This document shows positions 1-4,885 of a stretch of 10,382 nucleotides of DNA, one piece after another (positions within the stretch are counted from its first letter, which is position 1; every line of letters begins with the position of its first letter). A program made the translations under genes and the position numbers. The stretch is from JBOHNM01 sp050730675 (GTDB taxonomy: Bacteria; Planctomycetota; Phycisphaerae; Phycisphaerales; UBA1924). A model generated the notes under the pieces. The model saw only the letters and a program-made list of their open reading frames with translations. It searched no databases and was not told where the DNA came from. The stretch covers positions 1-10,382 of the forward strand of contig JBOHNM010000149.1 of NCBI GenBank assembly GCA_050730675.1, read 5' to 3'.

Positions 1-23
1 GTTGTGAAGGACTATGAAGTCAC

Positions 24-28
24 GGAGG
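24..28 (+). promoter_or_regulatory. Ribosome binding site of the DGTYV-motif protein
   Basis: GGAGG lies seven bases upstream of the ATG at 36. It supports that start over the ATG at 14, which opens a different frame with no coding character. Confidence 0.6.
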
Positions 29-35
29 CCGCGGG

Positions 36-521
36 ATGAAGCCCAAAGTATGTCCATGGTCATTCTTCTCCGGGATGCTCGTGCCGGTCCTCTTAGGCGT
101 GCTCATTTTTGCCCAAGGTCCGAAGCCCAAGCCCGCTCCGAAGTCCACGGCTTCGGCATCAATTCCCATCGTTCTCTCGCCGGACTACGCGCAGCTAACG
201 GCTCTCCTCGCACGGCTTGAAGCGTTGGAAGCCCAGCGCACATCATCGCAACCGTGGTTGCGCGACGTACCCGCATCCGATCCGTGGGCAGGGTTCCAGC
301 AAGTCTCGCCCGCACCGCGATCCACCGCGACCGCGCGTGTCCCGCCGGTTCCGAAATACACGCTTCCAGCGGGTACTGCAGAGAACGGCTCCTACTACGG
401 TCAGCCAAATGACAACGGCGTTCCGAAGACGGTTTATGTCAATGGGTACTACCACCGTGATGGAACCTATGTCCGAGGACACTATCGCTCCGCGCCGGAT
501 CGAATCCGCGATGCAAAGTGA
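36..521 (+). CDS. Exported or membrane-anchored protein with C-terminal DGTYV motif, function unknown
   Basis: This 161-residue protein has a short positively charged start followed by a hydrophobic segment (about residues 9-27, WSFFSGMLVPVLLGVLIFAQ). That segment looks like a signal peptide or a single membrane anchor; no lipobox is visible. A Lys/Pro/Ala-rich linker (28-40) and a short helical stretch (YAQLTALLARLEALEAQ, 51-67) follow. The C-terminus carries VNGYYHRDGTYVRGHYR (about 135-151), similar to the GY.R.DGTYV..H.R signature found at the ends of many small bacterial and phage-related proteins. The role of that motif is not established, so no function is assigned. GGAGG seven bases upstream supports the ATG at 36. 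The gene has a lower GC content than its right-hand neighbours and ends 75 bases before the regulator gene, from which a putative operator separates it. Confidence 0.75.
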   Translation: MKPKVCPWSFFSGMLVPVLLGVLIFAQGPKPKPAPKSTASASIPIVLSPDYAQLTALLARLEALEAQRTSSQPWLRDVPASDPWAGFQQVSPAPRSTATARVPPVPKYTLPAGTAENGSYYGQPNDNGVPKTVYVNGYYHRDGTYVRGHYRSAPDRIRDAK

Positions 522-537
522 CGTAAGACCTTCGTAT

Positions 538-557
538 GTTTCATTTATTTCTGAAAC
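538..557. promoter_or_regulatory. Inverted repeat GTTTCA-N8-TGAAAC, candidate operator
   Basis: A perfect 6-base inverted repeat (GTTTCA at 538-543, TGAAAC at 552-557) flanks an AT-rich 8-base spacer. It sits 39 bases upstream of the GbsR/MarR-type regulator, in the most AT-rich part of that gap. MarR-superfamily dimers commonly bind palindromes of this size in their own promoters, so autoregulation is plausible. The stem is too AT-rich to make a good terminator for the preceding gene. Binding is an inference. Confidence 0.4.
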
Positions 558-596
558 TCCCATTGCCCCGCAACCGTACCCCCGGTAGCCTCCCCC

Positions 597-1166
597 ATGC
601 CCGCCCCCCGCTCTAACCCCCCACTCTCCCTCACCGAAGCCCAGGACCGCTTCATCGCCGCCTGGGGGCAAATGGGCTCCACCTGGGGCATCAGCCGCAC
701 CATGGCCGAGGTCCACGCCCTCCTCTACATCTCCGGCCGCCCCCTCTGCACCGACGACGTGATGGACCGCCTGGCCATCTCCCGCGGCAACGCCTCGATG
801 TCCCTGCGCGCACTGGTCGATTGGGGCATCGTCGAGCGCGAGCACAAACGTGGGGACCGCAAGGAGTACTTCCGCGCCGAGCAGGACGTCTGGACCCTCG
901 TCCGCGCCATCCTCCGCGAACGCATGAAGCGCGAGATCCACCCCGTTATGGCCTCCCTCGCCGAGATGCGCGACGATGCCGCCAAGATCGATACACCCCC
1001 CGAATCCTTGTCCGAACACACCGACCGTCTCGATGCGCTCCTCACCCTCCTGCGCATGTTCGACGAGCTCAGCGAGAAGTTCCTCGACCTTCCCATCGAC
1101 CAGCTCCGCGAAACCGCCGGTGTTCTCTCACAAGCCATGAAGGGTCCCGGAGGCGGCCCCGCATGA
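597..1166 (+). CDS. GbsR/MarR-type winged-helix transcriptional regulator
   Basis: This 189-residue cytoplasmic DNA-binding protein has the layout of the GbsR branch of the MarR superfamily (COG1510-like). An N-terminal helix (SLTEAQDRFIAAWGQMGSTWGISRTMAEVHALLYISGRPL, about 11-50) contains the family's 'W G..R..A.V.ALL..S..PL' pattern. The helix-turn-helix follows at about 53-78 (DVMDRLAISRGNASMSLRALVDWG), and the wing at about 79-94 (VEREHKRGDRKEYFRAE). The C-terminal half is helical (about 97-182) and probably forms the dimer. Family members in Bacillus control glycine betaine uptake and synthesis, but no transport or osmolyte gene lies nearby, so the target and ligand here are unknown. The stop codon overlaps the start of the next gene (ATGA), so the two are almost certainly co-transcribed and translationally coupled. 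No good Shine-Dalgarno sequence precedes the ATG. Codon third positions are dominated by C. Confidence 0.88.
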   Translation: MPAPRSNPPLSLTEAQDRFIAAWGQMGSTWGISRTMAEVHALLYISGRPLCTDDVMDRLAISRGNASMSLRALVDWGIVEREHKRGDRKEYFRAEQDVWTLVRAILRERMKREIHPVMASLAEMRDDAAKIDTPPESLSEHTDRLDALLTLLRMFDELSEKFLDLPIDQLRETAGVLSQAMKGPGGGPA

Positions 1167-1561
1167 TCGCCCCTCACGGACAAGCCGCCGCCATCGCCCT
1201 GCAACTCCCCGCGCAGGTGGTGATCGCTTGGCCGGTGACCTTGTCCGGTGCGTCAACCGCGACGCACGCCGCGACGCTCGAGATCACGGTCTCGCTCGAC
1301 TCGCCGATGACCGCCGCCCGCTGCCTCCTCCGCGAGGGGGGCGGCGCCAGCCTCCGCACCCTCCCGATCCCCACCCCCCCCACTGCCACCTTTGACCCTG
1401 CCGCAGATCTCCTCCACCTCGACGGTCCCCACTTGGCGGCAACGATCCTCCTCGCCGGTCCCTCGCCCCGCTTGCTCTACGCCCGCTTCCGGTTGGGGCA
1501 GACGCTGACCTTGGGCCCCGGTTCCATCGAAGAGCCGGCCCTGCTCGGACAATCCAGTTGA
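1163..1561 (+). CDS. Hypothetical protein translationally coupled to the GbsR-type regulator
   Basis: This 132-residue protein begins at the ATG that overlaps the regulator's TGA (ATGA at 1163-1166). I chose this start over the longer upstream extension because that extension runs antiparallel to coding logic inside the regulator gene, and because the 4-base overlap is typical of operons. C- and G-ending codons dominate, as in the regulator, which supports real coding. The protein has no signal peptide, no membrane segment and no motif I recognise. It alternates hydrophobic and small residues with several prolines (for example LRTLPIPTPPTATFDP, about 67-82), suggesting a beta-rich fold. It may act with the regulator or be controlled by it. 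No function is assigned. Confidence 0.7.
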   Translation: MIAPHGQAAAIALQLPAQVVIAWPVTLSGASTATHAATLEITVSLDSPMTAARCLLREGGGASLRTLPIPTPPTATFDPAADLLHLDGPHLAATILLAGPSPRLLYARFRLGQTLTLGPGSIEEPALLGQSS

Positions 1562-1701
1562 TTCAAGCCGCGGAACCGACGGTGAGAGCACCACGAAGAG
1601 ACCGCCAGCTCGTCCCCCCGATGTGTGTTCGGATCGGGTATTTCCCGGAGTTTCAGACCCTGATTCTGTCCCGAAGCGGCCCCCAAAGCCGAGCAATCCG
1701 A

Positions 1702-1731
1702 TTGACGCCCGCCCCGCCCCTCGGGTATAAC
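1702..1731 (+). promoter_or_regulatory. Sigma70-type promoter for the 91-residue lipoprotein
   Basis: TTGACG (-35, 1702-1707) and TATAAC (-10, 1726-1731) are separated by 18 bases and closely match the housekeeping consensus. Transcription would begin near 1738, leaving a leader of under 20 bases that consists mainly of the ribosome binding site. This is the clearest promoter in the window. Confidence 0.7.
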
Positions 1732-1743
1732 CTACGGCTCGAT

Positions 1744-1749
1744 AAGGAG
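1744..1749 (+). promoter_or_regulatory. Strong ribosome binding site of the 91-residue lipoprotein
   Basis: AAGGAG lies five bases before the ATG at 1755, a near-ideal Shine-Dalgarno sequence that fixes the start. Confidence 0.75.
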
Positions 1750-1754
1750 TTCCC

Positions 1755-2030
1755 ATGACCACCCGCAGCGCTCTGACCCTCTCAGCCCTCCTCGCCGCCG
1801 CCGCCATGTCGGTCGGTTGCACCGCCGGTTCGACGACGATGGACCAGCGCAGCGACGTGATCTGGGACCAGACCCCCAACATGGCCTCCCTGACCCAGAC
1901 GTGGGACCTGAACACCAACCAGTTCATGTACACCTGCAACACCAATCTGCACTTGGCCGTCTCGGACTTCGACCGGATGATGCTGATCGACCGCCCCTCC
2001 CGCATGACCTTCATCGAGCGCATCAAGTAA
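1755..2030 (+). CDS. Small lipoprotein of unknown function
   Basis: This 91-residue protein has a lipoprotein signal peptide: charged start MTTR, hydrophobic stretch SALTLSALLAAAAM, and lipobox SVGC with Cys22 as the predicted lipidated residue. The mature part is about 70 residues, with a second cysteine (Cys61) and the recognisable string WDLNTNQFMYT (50-60), but I do not know a family for it. It ends in a basic tail (FIERIK). The gene has its own strong promoter and ribosome binding site and a terminator 28 bases after the stop, so it is a monocistronic, probably well-expressed unit. By sequence it belongs to the cell envelope; any structural role is a guess. Confidence 0.82.
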   Translation: MTTRSALTLSALLAAAAMSVGCTAGSTTMDQRSDVIWDQTPNMASLTQTWDLNTNQFMYTCNTNLHLAVSDFDRMMLIDRPSRMTFIERIK

Positions 2031-2057
2031 GTCACGCTCGACAACATCGCCGACCCC

Positions 2058-2083
2058 CAAGGCCCGGATTGTTCCGGGCCTTG
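2058..2083 (+). terminator. Hairpin terminator after the 91-residue lipoprotein
   Basis: A perfect 11-base-pair stem (CAAGGCCCGGA / TCCGGGCCTTG) with a 4-base TTGT loop is followed by the moderately T-rich TTCGTTGG. It lies between the convergent lipoprotein and parB genes. The T tract is weak but falls on the lipoprotein side, so that gene is the likelier user. Confidence 0.7.
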
Positions 2084-2119
2084 TTCGTTGGCGTCGGGCG
2101 CAATAACACGTAATTGTGT

Positions 2120-3064
2120 TTAGACCCCCAGCCGCACGCCCATCCGCGCCATCAGCCCGTCGAAGTGGTCCAGCGAGTAGAACTCGATCACCACCCGTCC
2201 CTTCTTTCCCCCCGCCTTGGTCACGATCTGCACCTTGGTGCCAAGCTGCTCGGCGAGCTGTTTTTCGATGTCCCGTACGGCGATTTCCCGCGTTTCGTCC
2301 TTGCGCTTCCCCCCCACCGCCGCGCCGCCGCGGGCCGCCTCCACCTCGCGCTCCAGCCGCCGCACCGTCCACCCCTCGCGCACCGTGCGCTCCCCTAGCG
2401 CCTCGCGCTGCGGGCCACCCGGCAATCCGAGCAACACCTTGGCGTGCCCGACGCTCAGCCGCTCCGCCGTCAGGTAGTCCTGCAGCGCCGGCTCCAGGTC
2501 CAGCAGCCGGATGTAGTTGGCGACCACCGACCGGTCGAGCCCGAGCTTCTCGCCGATCTCCGCGTGCGTCAGCCCGAATCGCTCCGCCAGGTTCCGGTAC
2601 GCCGCGGCACGCTCCAGCGCCCCCAGGTCCTCGCGCTGCACATTCTCGATCAGCGCCCACTCCGCCGCCTCGACATCCGTCAGTTCTACCACCACCGCTG
2701 GCACGCTCGCCAGCCCCGCCAGCCGCGCCGCTCGCCACCGCCGCTCGCCCGCGATCAACTCGTACCCCCCGCCCCGCACCGCCCGCACCACCACCGGCTG
2801 CATCACCCCTGCCGTCTTGATCGATTCCGCGAGCCCCGCCAGCGCCCCCTCATCAAACTCCCGGCGCGGCTGGAACGGGCTCGCCACCAACTGATCCACA
2901 CCCACCATGACGAGTTGCGGTTCCACTCGCCCCCCCACTGCAGGTTCCGCAGCCTGAGTCGCTTCCAAGCGATTATCGGACGTAGGAGATGAGCCAATTG
3001 AAATACGAACAGATTCGCCGATCAAGCTACTCAATCCGCGACCAAGCTTCGTGACTCGGGGCAT
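2120..3064 (-). CDS. parB: Chromosome partitioning protein ParB (CTP-dependent DNA clamp)
   Basis: This 314-residue protein has all the marks of chromosomal ParB, which loads at parS, spreads as a CTP-gated clamp and helps segregate the origin region. The N-terminal KLGRGLSSLIGE (6-17) is the ParA-contacting motif, with the Arg in LGRGL that stimulates ParA ATPase. The N-terminal domain (about 50-145) holds PFQPRR (63-68), the CTP-binding motif GERRWRA (106-112) and ENVQRED (140-146). The parS-reading helix-turn-helix spans about 165-188 (LTHAEIGEKLGLDRSVVANYIRLL). A charged linker (240-262) leads to the dimerisation domain, ending in the typical VVIEFYSLDHFDGLM. Length is normal. On the minus strand GGAG lies six bases before the ATG. 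No parA lies upstream or downstream in the window; the divergent neighbour is a histidine kinase. Three parS-like sites lie within 0.8 kb, and a degenerate one overlaps the start codon, suggesting autoregulation (inference). Confidence 0.95.
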   Translation of the reverse strand: MPRVTKLGRGLSSLIGESVRISIGSSPTSDNRLEATQAAEPAVGGRVEPQLVMVGVDQLVASPFQPRREFDEGALAGLAESIKTAGVMQPVVVRAVRGGGYELIAGERRWRAARLAGLASVPAVVVELTDVEAAEWALIENVQREDLGALERAAAYRNLAERFGLTHAEIGEKLGLDRSVVANYIRLLDLEPALQDYLTAERLSVGHAKVLLGLPGGPQREALGERTVREGWTVRRLEREVEAARGGAAVGGKRKDETREIAVRDIEKQLAEQLGTKVQIVTKAGGKKGRVVIEFYSLDHFDGLMARMGVRLGV

Positions 3065-3071
3065 GTGGAAC
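3058..3071. promoter_or_regulatory. Degenerate parS-like site over the parB start
   Basis: GGGGCATGTGGAAC matches the local parS core GTTCCATGTGGAAC at 11 of 14 positions, with the right nine bases (ATGTGGAAC) exact. It covers the parB start codon (3062-3064, minus strand) and its GGAG Shine-Dalgarno sequence (3071-3074). ParB bound here could repress its own synthesis. The match may partly reflect the coding and ribosome-binding sequence, so confidence is low. Confidence 0.3.
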
Positions 3072-3273
3072 TCCGTTGAAGCAATGTAGCGACGCTACGC
3101 TGCGAAATGCAAGCCGTCATCGCGCCGTGCAAAATGATCGACCAAGTCCGAGCGGGGCCGGTAGTTCCATGTGGAACTGAGGGCGATAACCGATCCGATG
3201 CCGCTGGAGAACGATCCACCATTCAGCCCCAACATTGTTCGGTCGATAGACCTGTCGACGCTTCGCGCACGCC
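3065..3273. other. Divergent parB / histidine kinase intergenic region
   Basis: These 209 bases separate the divergent parB and kinase starts. They hold one clear parS-like site (3163-3178) and a short perfect palindrome GTAGCG-A-CGCTAC (3086-3098) 22 bases upstream of parB, a possible operator. I found no convincing -35/-10 pair on either strand and no coding sequence; open frames here lack homology-like features and overlap the kinase out of frame. GC content is lower than in the flanking genes. Confidence 0.6.
3163..3178 (+). promoter_or_regulatory. parS: parS-like ParB binding site 1
   Basis: AGTTCCATGTGGAACT is a near-perfect palindrome differing from the widespread parS consensus (TGTTTCACGTGGAACA) mainly at the centre (CATGTG for CACGTG) and at the outer bases. 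Its inner 14 bases are identical to site 2. It lies about 100 bases from the parB start. Recognition by this ParB is inferred from proximity and consensus. Confidence 0.8.
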
Positions 3274-4149
3274 ATGCCAAAGATACAAGCCATCTCATCA
3301 CTCGAGGATGCCCTCGCGCACGTCGAGACGCTTGAAGTCGAACTTCACGAACTTCGGAATCAGGTCAATCATCAGCAGCGCCTCGCCTCGCTAGGGACCA
3401 TCGCCGCCATCATCGCGCACGAATTCAATAACATCCTCACGCCCATGATGGCTTATGCCCAGATGGCCGTGGATGCTCCCTCCGACGCGCCCCTCCAGCA
3501 CAAGGCCGTTCGCAAGGCTTTGGATAGTTCGGAGCGTGCCTCGCGCATCGCAGCGGCGATCCTCAATTTTGCCAAGGAGCAGAACGCGACTTCGCCGTTC
3601 CATGTGGAACACGACGCGCATTCTCTCTCGTGCTGTGGAGCGATGATCCGAGCCACCGTGCAATCGGCGCTCGAGTGTTTGGCCCGGGATCCCATGAAGG
3701 ATGGGATTGAATTGATGGTCGATATTCCTGCCGGTGCTGCTGTGGCTATGGAAGCAACCGCGCTGGAGCAGGTGATTCTGAACTTGATCCTCAATGCCCG
3801 CAAAGCCATGGCGGAACGCGGCGGTACATTGCACATCCGCGCGAGGGCTCATGAGGGTGTGCCACATGGAACAGACGGTGCTACTGCACTAGGTCCATCA
3901 GGTCATGCCGTCGCGTGGCACCTCGAAATTGAAGACAGCGGCTGTGGCATGTCACCAGAAGAAGTTGCAGGACTCTTTCGACCCTTTGCAACGCGGACCG
4001 GGGCTGGAGGCGGAATCGCGACAAAGATTGGTGTTGGTTTGGGATTGGTCGTGTCAAAGCGATTAGTTGAAGCGGTGAAAGGAAAAATTCGTGTTCGGTC
4101 AAAAATTGGTATTGGAACGTGCTTCACGTTGGTGTTGCCAGCGGCGTGA
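3274..4149 (+). CDS. Soluble sensor histidine kinase (HisKA plus HATPase_c) carrying parS-like sites
   Basis: This 291-residue protein has a complete histidine kinase core without a membrane segment or recognisable sensor domain. A coiled-coil helix (about 9-38) leads into the H box IIAHEFNNILTPM, with phospho-acceptor His49, of the NtrB-like 'HE.NN.L' type. The ATPase domain shows the N box (LEQVILNLILNARKAM, 164-179), G1 box EDSGCGM (220-226), F box LFRPF (234-238) and G2 box GVGLGLVVSK (253-262), ending in GTCFTLVLP. Such kinases autophosphorylate and pass phosphate to a response regulator; none is in the window. The input presumably comes through the N-terminal coil or a partner. Two parS-like sites lie in the coding sequence, at residues 108-113 (FHVEH) and 196-200 (VPHGT). 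Both fall between the conserved boxes, where sequence should be tolerant. The start at 3274 has no clear Shine-Dalgarno sequence. The gene is less GC-rich than its neighbours, especially from 4020 on. Confidence 0.9.
   Translation: MPKIQAISSLEDALAHVETLEVELHELRNQVNHQQRLASLGTIAAIIAHEFNNILTPMMAYAQMAVDAPSDAPLQHKAVRKALDSSERASRIAAAILNFAKEQNATSPFHVEHDAHSLSCCGAMIRATVQSALECLARDPMKDGIELMVDIPAGAAVAMEATALEQVILNLILNARKAMAERGGTLHIRARAHEGVPHGTDGATALGPSGHAVAWHLEIEDSGCGMSPEEVAGLFRPFATRTGAGGGIATKIGVGLGLVVSKRLVEAVKGKIRVRSKIGIGTCFTLVLPAA
3596..3611 (+). promoter_or_regulatory. parS: parS-like ParB binding site 2, inside the kinase gene
   Basis: CGTTCCATGTGGAACA shares an identical 14-base core with site 1 and its right half matches the parS consensus to the last base. 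In the kinase frame it reads Phe-His-Val-Glu-His (residues 109-113), between the phospho-acceptor helices and the N box. An exact 14-base palindromic repeat 433 bases from the first copy is very unlikely by chance. Confidence 0.8.
3858..3873 (-). promoter_or_regulatory. parS: parS-like ParB binding site 3, inside the kinase gene
   Basis: Read on the minus strand this is TGTTCCATGTGGCACA, one mismatch in the 14-base core shared by sites 1 and 2, in opposite orientation. In the kinase frame it encodes Val-Pro-His-Gly-Thr (residues 196-200), in a loop between strands of the ATPase domain. It lies 262 bases from site 2. Confidence 0.65.
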
Positions 4150-4158
4150 TCGATGCCA

Positions 4159-4185
4159 ATAAAAAAGCCGTCCGGTGGACGGCTT
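4159..4185 (-). terminator. Intrinsic terminator of the yceI-family gene
   Basis: Read on the minus strand, a perfect 9-base-pair stem (AAGCCGTCC / GGACGGCTT) with a 3-base loop runs straight into a T tract (complement of 4159-4166). This is a textbook rho-independent terminator 30 bases after the yceI-family stop. On the plus strand the hairpin has no T tract, so it serves the minus-strand genes; it also separates them from the convergent kinase. Confidence 0.85.
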
Positions 4186-4214
4186 GGGGGAGCGGGAGTG
4201 GGGAGGCTGTTGGC

Positions 4215-4808
4215 CTATTTTTTGCCGCCTTCGAGGCCGACCATGATCGTGACCTCGTCACCTAGGCCCTTGTCGCTCATGAAGCCCATTCCGTAATCGG
4301 AACGCTTGATTGAGAACTTCGCCTCGAGGCCGCCGCCGGCACCGGCGGCGGTGTCCTCAAGAGCGACGGTGACGGGCTTGGTCACGCCGTGGAGGGTGAG
4401 GTCGCCCTTGACCTCCCATTTGTTGTCGGCGGACTTCTTGAATTCCTTGCCCTTGAAGGTGATGGCCGGGAACTCGGTGGCGGAGAAGAAGTCCTGGCTC
4501 TTGAGGTGCTGGTCGCGCTTGGAGTTGTTGGAGTCGATCGATTCGGTCTTGACGCTGATGTCCAGCGAGCTCTTGGCAGGGTCGGCGGCGTTGAGGTCGA
4601 ACGAGCCGGAGACCTGGTTGAAGCGGCCGTAGAAGAACGATGTGCCGTGGCGGATGCGGAAGACGACCGAGGAGTGGACGGGGTCGACCTTGTACGCACC
4701 TTCGGCGGCGCGGGCGGCCGGAGCTGCGGGCGCGGCGGTGGTCGCCAGGAGGCCGGCGGCGCCGGCGAGGAGAATGAGGGCGCTGGTGCAGAACACGTGC
4801 TTGGTCAT
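4215..4808 (-). CDS. YceI-family exported protein
   Basis: This 197-residue protein is of normal family length. YceI-fold proteins are secreted lipocalin-like beta barrels that bind long isoprenoid-type lipids and are often linked to respiratory lipid handling or stress. The Sec signal peptide covers about residues 1-35 (hydrophobic LILLAGAAGLLATTAAPAAPA, likely cut near ARAAEG). Family landmarks are VDPVHSSVVFRIRH (41-54), GRF..VSGSFDL (61-72), RDQHLKSQDFF (98-108), FPAITFKG (113-120), LTLHGVTKPV (137-146), KRSDYGM (168-174) and LGDEVTI (182-188). AAAGGAG lies seven bases before the ATG (minus strand, 4822-4816). It is last in a minus-strand run of three envelope genes, 77 bases after the lipoprotein, and ends at an intrinsic terminator. 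The precise ligand here is unknown. Confidence 0.93.
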   Translation of the reverse strand: MTKHVFCTSALILLAGAAGLLATTAAPAAPAARAAEGAYKVDPVHSSVVFRIRHGTSFFYGRFNQVSGSFDLNAADPAKSSLDISVKTESIDSNNSKRDQHLKSQDFFSATEFPAITFKGKEFKKSADNKWEVKGDLTLHGVTKPVTVALEDTAAGAGGGLEAKFSIKRSDYGMGFMSDKGLGDEVTIMVGLEGGKK

Positions 4809-4815
4809 CGAGAGA

Positions 4816-4822
4816 CTCCTTT
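4816..4822 (-). promoter_or_regulatory. Ribosome binding site of the yceI-family gene
   Basis: Minus-strand AAAGGAG seven bases before the ATG at 4808 fixes the start and implies efficient translation. Confidence 0.7.
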
Positions 4823-4885
4823 GGGAAAAGCTTGTGGCAACAAGTATTGGCGCCGGGACGGGTCCAGTCGCGGCGGTCGGTTACG

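Larger units (their letters stand above)
3065..4214. other. Candidate replication origin / segregation centre (GC-skew switch)
   Basis: The plus strand is C-rich to the left and G-rich to the right of this interval, independent of gene strand. Hand counts per 60 bases: 2281-2340 has 15 G and 31 C; 3361-3420 has 14 G and 25 C; 4021-4080 has 21 G and 5 C; 7141-7200 has 32 G and 14 C. The change falls near 3.65 kb, among the parS-like sites. A C-to-G switch read left to right is the normal origin signature. No dnaA, no obvious AT-rich unwinding element and no good DnaA-box cluster were seen, so the exact origin, if here, is unresolved. Confidence 0.35.

Noticed and set aside
243..1019. 258-residue minus-strand open frame over the DGTYV and GbsR-type genes
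   Set aside because: It is a Gly/Val/Asp-rich antisense shadow that crosses two well-supported plus-strand genes and the AT-rich gap between them, with no motif.
1558..1758. 66-residue plus-strand open frame between the 132-residue protein and the lipoprotein
   Set aside because: It lacks a ribosome binding site, runs through the sigma70-type promoter and into the start of the lipoprotein gene, and has no recognisable feature.
2105..2120. Inverted repeat AACAC-GTAATT-GTGTT at the end of parB
   Set aside because: A weak AT-rich stem without a clear T tract; it is not a convincing terminator for parB.
3107..3394. 95-residue plus-strand open frame over the parB/kinase intergenic region
   Set aside because: It overlaps the kinase start out of frame, crosses a parS-like site, and has no domain or coding-like composition.
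2892..3747. Possible DnaA boxes: TGATCCACA at 2892-2900 (one mismatch to TTATCCACA) and TGTGGCTAT at 3739-3747 (two mismatches)
   Set aside because: Both are isolated, lie inside coding sequence and are over 800 bases apart. Weak matches at this level are expected by chance, so they are not used as evidence for the origin.
4831..4844. Inverted repeat CTTGT-GGCA-ACAAG upstream of the yceI-family gene
   Set aside because: The 5-base-pair stem is short, has no T tract, and could arise by chance; it could be an operator but nothing else supports it.
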